From positions 1-64,000 of the forward strand of contig JAKAKR010000013.1 in the NCBI GenBank assembly GCA_021813435.1: a DNA stretch of 64,000 nt, written 5' to 3'. The stretch comes from Nanobdellota archaeon. GTDB lineage: Archaea > Nanobdellota > Nanobdellia > Woesearchaeales > UBA9642. Positions 51,191 through 60,300 of the stretch are shown here, in pieces (the stretch's first letter is position 1; every line of letters starts with the position of its first letter). A model generated the notes under the pieces. That model was not told where the DNA came from. It did no database searches and worked only from the letters and a program-made list of their open reading frames with translations. The translations under genes were made by a program, and so were the position numbers.

Positions 51191-52385
51191 TGGCCATGAC
51201 CTGTATTAATTTTTGTGCATCTTTTCTCATTAAAAAATCAAAAGGGATATAAATTTTATTTTCGTCTATTTTCGATATTCGTCCCAAGAAAAAAACATAT
51301 TTATCTAAACGCACATCTGAAATAGTTTCGATTACAGATTTTGTTTCTTGCGGCAATTTATTAACATTCCACTCGGATCCAAGAGATATCTGTTGAATAT
51401 TATTTAACAAGTTGCTAAATTCAGACATATAACTATGGCGAATATTTGCATAAATAGAATAACCAGTCTGTTTATTGGGCAATATATTGATCTGTACAGG
51501 CTTATCTTTGTCTAATCCTGCTTGTAAAAAATAGACCAACAACCGATAATTATCTGTAGATATATTTTGAGTAAAATTAAATTTTTTTTCGTGAGAGTCT
51601 ATAAATCGTTCAATACTTGAATGATGGTTTTTTGCCGCAAGGATAATATTATTAAACGTGTTTGGAGTTGTATACTTAAAACTTTTAATTAGACCGTCAT
51701 AAATATAATCATGCGGTGTATCGAATAAAGTATAAAATTCAGAAGGAAATTCCACTGTTTGAAACATAGTAGAAGAGTTTTCAGCAATAGAAGTAAAATT
51801 ACTTAACTTTTTAATCACCGCATCATAATTTCCGACATGAGTTATAGCCATCTCTGCTGCGGGACCAACAACACCATATACTTCTGATCCTGCGATATTA
51901 AATCGTTTTAAAAAACTTTTTAGTTGTTTTATTTCAAATAATTGTTGTTTTGAAAATTGAAAATATGTGCTGTCATCCATATCCCATTTCCATTTATCTT
52001 TAACGACATCACAGATCGTAAAATCAAAATTAATAGTGTTATGCACACCGGAAATTCTATGACCTGCAAAATAAATTTCATTAAAATGTGAAGTAATCCG
52101 TTTATAAAAATCAATACTAAAGAGTTGACATCCCTCGAACAAATTACTAGTATAAGCAATTTTTGTTATTAAGTCACTATTGGCTTCTAAAATAAGATCA
52201 ATGTCCCATTTAGAAATAGCTGGCGGTAAGGAAGTTCCTCGAGCTAATGAACCGGTTCTTTTGATAGTAACATCTTCAGAATATTCTTTTTTAAAAAAAG
52301 TCTTTAATCTGCCAACTAATTCATTACTGGTATTATCAATAAAAGTTTGTTCGTTTTTGTTTAATTCAAAAAGAGTATTTGACAT
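51180..52385 (-). CDS. CCA-adding-like class I nucleotidyltransferase
   Basis: TGSLARGTSLPPAISKWDIDLILEAN; downstream FLKRFNIAGSEVYGVVGPAAEMAITHVGNYDAVIKKLSNF resembles the archaeal CCA enzyme segment. Confidence 0.7.
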   Translation of the reverse strand: MSNTLFELNKNEQTFIDNTSNELVGRLKTFFKKEYSEDVTIKRTGSLARGTSLPPAISKWDIDLILEANSDLITKIAYTSNLFEGCQLFSIDFYKRITSHFNEIYFAGHRISGVHNTINFDFTICDVVKDKWKWDMDDSTYFQFSKQQLFEIKQLKSFLKRFNIAGSEVYGVVGPAAEMAITHVGNYDAVIKKLSNFTSIAENSSTMFQTVEFPSEFYTLFDTPHDYIYDGLIKSFKYTTPNTFNNIILAAKNHHSSIERFIDSHEKKFNFTQNISTDNYRLLVYFLQAGLDKDKPVQINILPNKQTGYSIYANIRHSYMSEFSNLLNNIQQISLGSEWNVNKLPQETKSVIETISDVRLDKYVFFLGRISKIDENKIYIPFDFLMRKDAQKLIQVMANGQ

Positions 52386-52386
52386 C

Positions 52387-53760
52387 TTATAATTTAAATG
52401 ATCTTACAAAATTTTCCATCTTTTTTTGTTCTCGCATGAGTATATCATTAGGAATATTTGACACATTAACGGTCAACTCATATGCATCTTTAAATGAAAT
52501 TTTTGAAAGTATTTGGTCTATTGAAGGAAGCGAATCTTTATTCCTATTATATAGTTCTGAACCAGGGTAAGGTGTTGCAAAATATATTGCTCCAAAATTG
52601 TTGAATCCTCTCTCAAAAAATTCTTTCTCATTAGATTTTTGTAAAGTTTTACCGTATTGTATTAATCGCTGAAAGAACCGGTAGTTATCTTCAATATTCA
52701 TCATAGTTTCATTATCATATCCGATGATAATATTCGGAACAGGATAAATTCCTGCTTCAACACTTAATTTGAATGCATTAAAATTATCATCTAACGTCAT
52801 TTTTTTATTCATCCTCAGTAAAGTATTTTCGCTACCGGAATCAAAGCCATAATAAATATAGTCACATCCTGCACTTTTAATCTCTTTTAAAATTTCTGCA
52901 TCCACCGATGTTGATCTTGCAGCGATTCCCCACCTAATATTACGATTCAATTTTTTTAATTCTTCGCTTAGTGCATAAACTAATTTTTTATTGGTTAAAA
53001 AAGATTCATCCATAAAGCTTATAAAATCAATATGGTATTTTCCAATAAGTTCAGTTATTTCTCCAATGACATTATCTGTTGAACGATATCGTATTACTTT
53101 TCTTCCAAGAGTGTTAGAACAAAAATCGCAGTGATAAGGGCAACCTCTCGAGGTTAACACATTCCCTCGTCGAGATGCACTTTGAACATTCGGAGATAAA
53201 GGAAACGATTTATTCTCAAAATATCTTTCTAAATTAAGTAAGTCAATATCAGGATAAGGGATATCATCTAGTGTTTTGATAAACTCTTCATTAGGATTTC
53301 GTTTTATTCCTTGATCTGTCCGATAGGCAATACCCTTAACAGAATCAAGACTCCCAGTTAGATTTTTCATAAAAGATAGTACACTTTTTTCTGCTTCTCC
53401 AATAAATAATACATCTAATTCAGGAACTAATTCTAGTAACGCAATATCTGCAGAACTCGCCAATCCTCCTCCAGAACCAACAATTGCAGCAGGATTTGCT
53501 TTTTTGATGGTTTTAATAGCATTTTTTTGATATTCATAAGTTGTTACAAGCCCAGACAAACCTATAAACGAATAATTAGATTCAGCAACTACTGAATACA
53601 GTTCAGCGGTTGTTTGAAAATTTCCATCAAAATAATCTACAGAATATCCATTATTACGCAAAATCGAACTAATAATTCCTATACCATAAGGATAATGCCG
53701 TGGTGGCTCCGACTGCCTATTGGGAGAATTAATGAGCAGTACTTTATTCATCAATAACAC
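52387..53760 (-). CDS. B12-binding-domain radical SAM protein
   Basis: N-terminal Rossmann-like PYGIGIISSILRNNGYSVDYFDG…IGEAEKSV; SRGCPYHCDFCS. Confidence 0.88.
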   Translation of the reverse strand: MLLMNKVLLINSPNRQSEPPRHYPYGIGIISSILRNNGYSVDYFDGNFQTTAELYSVVAESNYSFIGLSGLVTTYEYQKNAIKTIKKANPAAIVGSGGGLASSADIALLELVPELDVLFIGEAEKSVLSFMKNLTGSLDSVKGIAYRTDQGIKRNPNEEFIKTLDDIPYPDIDLLNLERYFENKSFPLSPNVQSASRRGNVLTSRGCPYHCDFCSNTLGRKVIRYRSTDNVIGEITELIGKYHIDFISFMDESFLTNKKLVYALSEELKKLNRNIRWGIAARSTSVDAEILKEIKSAGCDYIYYGFDSGSENTLLRMNKKMTLDDNFNAFKLSVEAGIYPVPNIIIGYDNETMMNIEDNYRFFQRLIQYGKTLQKSNEKEFFERGFNNFGAIYFATPYPGSELYNRNKDSLPSIDQILSKISFKDAYELTVNVSNIPNDILMREQKKMENFVRSFKL

Positions 53761-54256
53761 CTCTGATAAATGGATCTAATTGTGTAAATAGTGCTTCTGT
53801 TGAAGCATCATTTATCACCCAATGATCTACGTGTTCAGATAAGAGTTTTCCTAATCCCAAGCTATAATCTGCGCATAATTTTTTATAAAAATCTATAGGA
53901 GAAAGACACTCGTTATCTCGTTTTCTGCTATTATACCTATTAAGACACAATTCATCTGCTGAGTATATCCCTATAGTTTTTACTGATCCAATTTGTTTAA
54001 TACAATCCAATTCTTGAACTGTTCTGAATCCAGATATAACCGCATCAATATCTTTATGTAATGATTTTGATATTTCCTTTGCTACATAATCCATGCCTAA
54101 TTTTAACAATAACGCTTCACTATTTACAATTCCAGTACGTGTTTTTGCGTTGTTAATAAAACTGCTAGCCTCATACCCTATAAACCCATTTGCTTCAAAG
54201 TATTCTCGAGCAGTAGTCTTGCCGCTTGCCGATTTTCCAATTAGCACATAGATCAT
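53744..54256 (-). CDS. P-loop nucleotide/dephospho-CoA kinase-like protein
   Basis: MIYVLIGKSASGKTTAREYFE Walker A. Confidence 0.75.
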   Translation of the reverse strand: MIYVLIGKSASGKTTAREYFEANGFIGYEASSFINNAKTRTGIVNSEALLLKLGMDYVAKEISKSLHKDIDAVISGFRTVQELDCIKQIGSVKTIGIYSADELCLNRYNSRKRDNECLSPIDFYKKLCADYSLGLGKLLSEHVDHWVINDASTEALFTQLDPFIRGVIDE

Positions 54257-55227
54257 TTTGTTTCAATTCGCATTCCGAAATTATTCGGTTTAGTTATATA
54301 AATAAATGAATATTCAATGTCACTATTTTTTTCTAATCTCAATGCAATGTCTTCCAGATTATCCCCAAAGGCATACACTGCCGGGCCTATACTACTCATA
54401 CCTATCCCTTCAGCGCCTAAGCGATGCAATTTTTTTATAGTATCAACTACGCTGCTACCGTAGATAGTTATTTCATTTTTTTTCCAGACACGGTCTTGCA
54501 GTGAGTTTATTCCTTTACAAAAGGTATATCTGTCACCTTCACAAATCGCGGGAAGTATTTGTGATAATGTAATTCTTGCACTTTTTTCTACATCTGTTCG
54601 GGGAACAGGACATATTTTTTGAAAAAATTCAATCTCTTTTTGACCGTACATATGTACAGTTTTTGGGAGAGCAACTAACACATTCCAATCAGGCATAGCA
54701 TATCTTGCAAGAATTGGTGCAAGCGTAACAGTTTTAGCAGCAGACGAAGGGATAAATTCTTTTTTGTATTTAGTTGAATGTCCTCCTTCCAAAATGAATC
54801 CCCCTTTATCAATAAGGTTTATTCCTAATCCAGATGTTCCACCCCTTTTTACTTGTTGAGCAATCTGACACATATCTAAATTTAAATCATACAATTTTCC
54901 AAATGCATAGATAACTGATAAAAGTGTTGCTGTTTTTGAACCAAATCCTGAATGTTCAGGAATAGTATCAATAAGAGTTATTTCAACACCATTTGTTTTA
55001 TACTGATGCGCAATCTCAGTTAAAACAGTGAGTAATTTCGAAGATAGTTCCGAATTCACATAATCTTTATTAATAATGCTAAACTGATCATTCTTTTTAA
55101 TCTCGAATTCCAATTTAGGGTTATCGATAGAAAAACCCATACCACCATCTACCCGTCCAAGGTTTCCATTCATATCATATAAATTTATAGCTATACGTGA
55201 TGGTACTGTACAGTGTAATGTTGTCAT
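54253..55227 (-). CDS. GHMP-family protein resembling beta-ribofuranosylaminobenzene 5'-phosphate synthase (COG1907-like)
   Basis: PSRIAINLYDMNGNLGRVDGGMGFSI, EHSGFGSKTATLLSVIYAF, RGGTSGLGINLIDKGGFILEGGH. Confidence 0.75.
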   Translation of the reverse strand: MTTLHCTVPSRIAINLYDMNGNLGRVDGGMGFSIDNPKLEFEIKKNDQFSIINKDYVNSELSSKLLTVLTEIAHQYKTNGVEITLIDTIPEHSGFGSKTATLLSVIYAFGKLYDLNLDMCQIAQQVKRGGTSGLGINLIDKGGFILEGGHSTKYKKEFIPSSAAKTVTLAPILARYAMPDWNVLVALPKTVHMYGQKEIEFFQKICPVPRTDVEKSARITLSQILPAICEGDRYTFCKGINSLQDRVWKKNEITIYGSSVVDTIKKLHRLGAEGIGMSSIGPAVYAFGDNLEDIALRLEKNSDIEYSFIYITKPNNFGMRIETK

Positions 55228-55622
55228 TTTTTACCTGTTGCAGCATATTCGCTATCAAGGATAATACATATATAATATCCCGATCCACTAATAACATTTG
55301 CTGAATGTAGAGTATCTTTAGGTATCCAAATGTTGCTTGGGGATTTTATCAAATATTCTTCATTCTCAAAACAAATCTTATACTCAACATTACCAAGTAA
55401 AATATTTATTTCAGGGACTGTATGTTTATGTAAGTTAACATACTCTTGAGGAATTGTATTTACAGCAGAAATAACATGAATCGCTGCATGAACAGGAAAA
55501 TTCTCAGATATGTATCTATCAATACACAAGGTATTGCTATGAAAAGGAACGCCATCTAGCGGCGCATTTTTTAGAGCATAAATATATTTCGAATAATCTT
55601 TTTTCTCAGGAACATTATCCAT
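55224..55622 (-). CDS. Cupin-domain protein
   Basis: VNLHKHTVPEINILLGN…YLIKSPSNIWIPKDTLHSANV. Confidence 0.8.
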   Translation of the reverse strand: MDNVPEKKDYSKYIYALKNAPLDGVPFHSNTLCIDRYISENFPVHAAIHVISAVNTIPQEYVNLHKHTVPEINILLGNVEYKICFENEEYLIKSPSNIWIPKDTLHSANVISGSGYYICIILDSEYAATGKK

Positions 55623-55761
55623 AGTACCACTACTTAATAGATAAGCTCAAGGATTTATTAACTTTTCGTTAGATTTTCGTAAAAATTCCGGATAGAATCT
55701 TTAAAAGATGTATTACATTCTCCGAGTTTCTTTTTTATTTTTTGTGAGCTTTATTGATTAT

Positions 55762-55902
55762 ATGGAATCTTACAAAATTTTAATTGACGTCGAGAAGTTT
55801 AAAGAAATATTAATTTACAGTTGGCATTTATTACCGCTGGAAAAACAGCAAGAACTCATAAATATCGGAGTACACCCGCAAAGGACCGTCCCTAAATTCT
55901 GA
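55762..55902 (+). CDS. Small hypothetical protein at the right end of cassette A
   Basis: MESYKILIDVEKFKEILIYSWHLLPLEKQQELINIGVHPQRTVPKF; C-terminus runs into the right-arm repeat. Confidence 0.3.
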   Translation: MESYKILIDVEKFKEILIYSWHLLPLEKQQELINIGVHPQRTVPKF

Positions 55903-55935
55903 CCTACGAGAACTCACACACGGCTCGTCCATGAT
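55878..55935 (+). repeat. Right-arm direct repeat copy 1
   Basis: GCAAAGGACCGTCCCTAAATTCTGACCTACGAGAACTCACACACGGCTCGTCCATGAT; about 46/58 identical by hand to 60301-60358. Confidence 0.8.
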
Positions 55936-56016
55936 GCCTATTGGGCCAGATTGCAGGGACAGTGGCTCTGTGGTCCACTTTGCTATGGCACTTCGTTCTT
56001 TGTTTGTCGACTATAA
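55921..56016 (+). repeat. Left-arm direct repeat copy 2 (internal att junction)
   Basis: CGGCTCGTCCATGATGCCTATTGGGCCAGATTGCAGGGACAGTGG…TTTGTTTGTCGACTATAA. Confidence 0.85.
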
Positions 56017-56021
56017 CATGT

Positions 56022-56486
56022 TTAATTCGTATTCTGTTGTATTCGATGTCTGATAATATCTTTGGGTGAATTTTTGAGAAAGCCTTTTTTTGAGACAACG
56101 TTGATATGCTGTATCTCTGCATCAGGAGCGATTTGTCTTTTATACTCATCCAAATCTTCGAGCGATGCAAATCCCGTTATGAGAATGTGTGTAATGATCG
56201 ACTCATTTATTTCGAATGCACCGATGATGTGTTCATTATTGAGAATGTGTCTATTTATGACCTTAAGTTGTATAATCGCAAAAACATGTATCCCAATTTT
56301 TTCATAATCGACCATGGCCCTGTACTCTTTAATGTAGTGATCCTCGAGCTTTTTTCTGATCTTTCTTACACCGGGTGGCGTAATCTTTATCTTAGACGAT
56401 ATTTTCGAATCAGTCATTCGTGCGTTGTCTAATAATGCGAGAAAGACTTTTCGATCATTACTCGTCAACCGACGTTCAGTACTCAT
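56022..56486 (-). CDS. Lrp/AsnC-like transcriptional regulator
   Basis: LTSNDRKVFLALLDNARMTDSKISSKIKITPPGVRKIRKKLEDHYIKEYRAMVDYEKIG; start at MSTERRL inferred. Confidence 0.75.
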   Translation of the reverse strand: MSTERRLTSNDRKVFLALLDNARMTDSKISSKIKITPPGVRKIRKKLEDHYIKEYRAMVDYEKIGIHVFAIIQLKVINRHILNNEHIIGAFEINESIITHILITGFASLEDLDEYKRQIAPDAEIQHINVVSKKGFLKNSPKDIIRHRIQQNTN

Positions 56487-56518
56487 ATATAACTTAACAT
56501 TCAATAATAGTTTAAATA

Positions 56519-56549
56519 GTTAACGAATATTTTATTAATACGTGTTAAC
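56519..56549. promoter_or_regulatory. Operator-like dyad in the lrp-like/hydG intergenic region
   Basis: GTTAACGAATATT…TAATACGTGTTAAC; TATA-like TTTAAATA at 56511-56518. Confidence 0.45.
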
Positions 56550-56560
56550 AGGTTATATTT

Positions 56561-57961
56561 ATGAACCAAAATACGTTTATTAATGCAACAACCATTGAAA
56601 ACCTATTAACGAGACATATAAATTCTTCACCTCAAAAAATTGATGATATTCTCGCAAAGGCTTTAGAACTTAAAGGATTAGATATTGAAGATGCGGCAAC
56701 ATTAATCACTATCTCAGATAAAGACCAACTAGAAAAAATTTTTCAGACTGCATTAAAAATTAAGGATGAAATTTATGGTAATAGATTAGTACTTTTTGCT
56801 CCGCTTTATGTGTCGAATCATTGTGCTAATAACTGTTTGTATTGCGGTTTTCGACACGATAATAAAGATATGAAACGCATATGCCTAAATATTGATGAAG
56901 TAAAAGATGAGACTAGGATAATACTTGAAGAAGGTCATAAGCGGATATTGATGCTCATGGGCGAGCATCCTGCAAAGTGTAGTTTCGAATATTTTTTAGA
57001 GACAATAGACGCCGCATATGCAGTGAAAGACTCTAAAGGATCCTCTCTGCGAAGAGTAAACATTGAGATTGCTCCGCTCAGCGATGTACAATTCGCAGAG
57101 TTAAGCCATATACCTATCGGCACGTATACCTGTTTTCAAGAAACATACCACGAAGAAACGTACAAGAAGATGCATCCTTCCGGCAAGAAATCCCATTATG
57201 ATTGGAGATTGAATGTTATGGATCGAGCATTAAAGAATGGTTTGCACGATGTCGGGATCGGGGCATTATTTGGATTGTACGATTATCGATTTGAGGTATT
57301 AGCGTTATTGCAGCACGCAAAACATCTAGATGAAACATATCGTATAGGACCACACACGATATCTGTTCCAAGAATTGAATCTGCGCAGAATGCTCCGGCA
57401 TCACGCATCGTTCCTCATCCCACGGCAGATACAGATTTTAAAAAGATTGTTGCGGTACTGCGATGTGCCGTGCCTTATACCGGCATAATCCTGTCAACAA
57501 GAGAATCACCGACCATGAGAAATGAATTATTTCATCTAGGAATTTCACAGATAAGCGCAGGTTCAAGAACAAGTCCTGGCGGCTATGCGAATGCTATGAT
57601 TAATTCTACAGTGCAAGAACAATTCAGTGTGAACGATACGCGAAGTACAGGTGAAGTGATACGTTCAGTTATTGAACAAGGATTTGTGCCTTCATTCTGC
57701 ACGGGATGTTATCGACGTGGAAGAACCGGTCAAGACTTTATGGAGTTAGCAAAGCCCGGGCTTATCAAAGCACATTGTCTTCCCAATGCACTCCTGACGT
57801 TAAAAGAATACTTAAAAGACTATGCTGATGAAGAGACCAGAATTTGGGGAGAGAATATTATTAAAAAAGAGTTATTACATATCCCGAGTAAAAACCGCAT
57901 GAAGAAAACCGAAGAATATCTTAAACAGGTGGAGAATGGTAAACGAGACCTTTACTTCTAA
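56561..57961 (+). CDS. hydG: [FeFe]-hydrogenase maturase HydG (radical SAM tyrosine lyase)
   Basis: SNHCANNCLYCGFRHDN (CxxxCxxC) and C-terminal CTGCYRRGRTGQDFMELAKPGLIKAHC = CX2CX22C, diagnostic of HydG. Confidence 0.93.
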   Translation: MNQNTFINATTIENLLTRHINSSPQKIDDILAKALELKGLDIEDAATLITISDKDQLEKIFQTALKIKDEIYGNRLVLFAPLYVSNHCANNCLYCGFRHDNKDMKRICLNIDEVKDETRIILEEGHKRILMLMGEHPAKCSFEYFLETIDAAYAVKDSKGSSLRRVNIEIAPLSDVQFAELSHIPIGTYTCFQETYHEETYKKMHPSGKKSHYDWRLNVMDRALKNGLHDVGIGALFGLYDYRFEVLALLQHAKHLDETYRIGPHTISVPRIESAQNAPASRIVPHPTADTDFKKIVAVLRCAVPYTGIILSTRESPTMRNELFHLGISQISAGSRTSPGGYANAMINSTVQEQFSVNDTRSTGEVIRSVIEQGFVPSFCTGCYRRGRTGQDFMELAKPGLIKAHCLPNALLTLKEYLKDYADEETRIWGENIIKKELLHIPSKNRMKKTEEYLKQVENGKRDLYF

Positions 57962-59033
57962 CATATCAAAAAGTTGGATGCGTGAAGCATTAACTGCGCG
58001 GGGTGATGAACAAAGAAAATTACATCAACGCGCAGCAGATATCAGAGATAAAACTGTTTCCCGCGCAGTATACTTTAGAGGACTAATCGAATTTTCTAAT
58101 AAGTGTATCAATGATTGTTTGTATTGCGGGATACGAAAATCAAATAATGCAGTGAAAAGGTATATGATGGACAAAGAGGAAATTTTGGATGCAGTAGAAT
58201 TCTGCGAGAGAGCTGGTTACGGGTCCGTTGTGCTACAATCTGGAGAGCAGAAGAATAAAAAATTTACTGGATTGATAAGTAGTATTGTCGGGGATATCAA
58301 AAAAAAATTTCCAAAGATTAGTATCACATTATGTGTTGGAGAACAAGAAAAGAGTGTATATCAAGAATTTTTTGATTCAGGCGCAGAGCGGTATTTATTA
58401 CGTATAGAAACCTCTAATGCAGAACATTACAAAAAATTACATCCGAAAGAAATGAGTTTTAGTGAGCGATATCGATGTCTTAATGACCTTAAAAACATTG
58501 GATTTCAAGTGGGTACGGGAGTCATGGTTAATGCTCCATCACAAACACTTGATATGCTTGCTGAAGATATATTATTCTTTAGAGAGATCGATGCGGATAT
58601 GATTGGTATGGGCCCCTATATCCCCCACTCCAAAACACCGCTCTATATAACAATAATTAATAAAACTGAGAGCTTAAATCTCACATTAAATATGATTGCA
58701 TTGACGAGAATCATGATGCCAGATGTTAATATCGCTGCAACCACTGCACTGCAAGCGCTACATCCTAAAGGGAGAGAGCTTGGTCTTCTGAGCGGCGCAA
58801 ATGTGATTATGCCATTAGTTACGCCAATCCATTATCGTAATAATTACGTATTATATGATGATAAGCCATGCCGTAATGAATCTTCTCTACAATGCGCTAA
58901 TTGTGTTACTGAAAGGATATATGCAATCGACCTTGTCCCTAAACATCGTGTAACCGGCGATTCGCTCCACTATATAAATAGGATAACATCGCATCATGTA
59001 AATGAAGGCAAGGGAGTAGATAATGATAGTTGA
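57936..59033 (+). CDS. hydE: [FeFe]-hydrogenase maturase HydE (radical SAM)
   Basis: RGLIEFSNKCINDCLYCGIRKSN, VLQSGEQ, YLLRIETSNAEHYKKLHP, GMGPYIPHSKTPL. Confidence 0.93.
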   Translation: MVNETFTSNISKSWMREALTARGDEQRKLHQRAADIRDKTVSRAVYFRGLIEFSNKCINDCLYCGIRKSNNAVKRYMMDKEEILDAVEFCERAGYGSVVLQSGEQKNKKFTGLISSIVGDIKKKFPKISITLCVGEQEKSVYQEFFDSGAERYLLRIETSNAEHYKKLHPKEMSFSERYRCLNDLKNIGFQVGTGVMVNAPSQTLDMLAEDILFFREIDADMIGMGPYIPHSKTPLYITIINKTESLNLTLNMIALTRIMMPDVNIAATTALQALHPKGRELGLLSGANVIMPLVTPIHYRNNYVLYDDKPCRNESSLQCANCVTERIYAIDLVPKHRVTGDSLHYINRITSHHVNEGKGVDNDS

Positions 59034-60291
59034 ACGGGATCATATCGGGATATTTGGAAAGATGAATGCAGGAAAGAGTAGCATCATGAATTTACTGACT
59101 CAACAATCGTCGTCCATTGTCGATTCAACACCAGGAACAACGACTGATTCTAAGATTATACTGCAAGAAGTTCACGGGATTGGACCGATTAAACTGTATG
59201 ATACTGCAGGCATTGATGAACAAAGCATTTTAGGACAGAAAAAAAAGCTGAAGGCCTATGCCGATCTAAAAGAATGTGATCTCATTATTGTCGTTATCGA
59301 TCCATCTACTGAACGTGTTGATCACGAAAAAGATATCATCACCCACGCTAAAACATTGGATAAACAAGTGTTGATTGTATACAATATTTTTGATCCAGAA
59401 CATGAGAAAAATATTCCTATACTAGAAAAAAATATTCCCAAAATCTCAACGTATAATCGTCTAACGATAAAAGCAATAGATTCAACGTATCGGATGCCAC
59501 TTATAGATTTTATATGTGAGCATTTTGATTCACAATATAAGAACATTGAGTTATTGCCATTTCTCCAACAGGGTGAACAATATATGTTAATTATTCCAAT
59601 GGATGTTGAGACTCCGAAAGGGCGGTATTTGAGGCCGCAGGCAATGGTTGAAGAGTATATTACACGAAATTGGGCATATCCCTTATCATTCAGGCTGGAT
59701 CTTACAAAGGCGCGAAGCAGAGATCTTGAACACATCATAGAACAAGATCGTTTCATTTCAGTTATGGATTCATTTAAGAAGCGTCCACATGCAGTTATTA
59801 CTGACTCCCAAGCAATCGATATCATGTACCAATGGGTTCCGGAAGATATCTTGCTCACCACGTTTTCTATTACCATGATTAATTATACGAGTAGGGGGCG
59901 ATTACAACAATTTGTTAATGGCATAAATGCACTTCGCAAATTAAAATCAGGGGATACGGTGCTTATTGCTGAAGCATGCAATCATTCACGAATTGGAGAA
60001 GATATCGGTACAGTGCAAATCCCAAATTTTTTGGATAAAAATTTTCCTGAAGTCAAGTATGAACATGCATTCGGAAAGGTTTTCGGGGATGATTTGGCAA
60101 AATATCAGCTGATCATACATTGTGGAGGTTGCATGATGAGCCCACAAAAACAGTTAGCACGAATACGAGATATTGAACACGTAAACGTACCGGTCACTAA
60201 CTATGGAATGTTCTTATCATATATTCAAGGAGAAAAAGCATTACAACGAGTGCTAAAACCATGGGGCATAACCTACAATCTCCGAGATTAA
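59023..60291 (+). CDS. hydF: [FeFe]-hydrogenase maturation GTPase HydF
   Basis: GKMNAGKSSIMNLLTQQ, VDSTPGTTTD, IKLYDTAGIDE; C-terminal CNHSRIGEDIGT…HCGGCMM cluster-binding motif. Confidence 0.93.
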   Translation: MIVERDHIGIFGKMNAGKSSIMNLLTQQSSSIVDSTPGTTTDSKIILQEVHGIGPIKLYDTAGIDEQSILGQKKKLKAYADLKECDLIIVVIDPSTERVDHEKDIITHAKTLDKQVLIVYNIFDPEHEKNIPILEKNIPKISTYNRLTIKAIDSTYRMPLIDFICEHFDSQYKNIELLPFLQQGEQYMLIIPMDVETPKGRYLRPQAMVEEYITRNWAYPLSFRLDLTKARSRDLEHIIEQDRFISVMDSFKKRPHAVITDSQAIDIMYQWVPEDILLTTFSITMINYTSRGRLQQFVNGINALRKLKSGDTVLIAEACNHSRIGEDIGTVQIPNFLDKNFPEVKYEHAFGKVFGDDLAKYQLIIHCGGCMMSPQKQLARIRDIEHVNVPVTNYGMFLSYIQGEKALQRVLKPWGITYNLRD

Positions 60292-60300
60292 CAACATATG

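Larger units (their letters stand above)
46731..55931. mobile_element. Cassette A: tRNA-associated integrated element carrying the radical SAM/GHMP operon
   Basis: Bounded by attL-like repeat at the tRNA 3' end and the internal core repeat at 55921. Confidence 0.6.

Noticed and set aside
51180-52385. CD-NTase/CBASS-like antiviral signalling (NTase plus 2H phosphodiesterase)
   Set aside because: The NTase resembles archaeal CCA enzymes beyond the catalytic motif, and no effector (nuclease, TM, phospholipase) lies nearby; the biosynthetic enzymes dominate the operon.
54253-55227. Methanopterin biosynthesis locus
   Set aside because: Only the beta-RFAP-synthase-like protein fits; no other methanopterin genes are visible, so the resemblance is treated as family-level only.
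56561-57961. ThiH or other biotin-synthase-like radical SAM instead of HydG
   Set aside because: The exact C-terminal CX2CX22C and adjacency to HydE and HydF make HydG far more likely.
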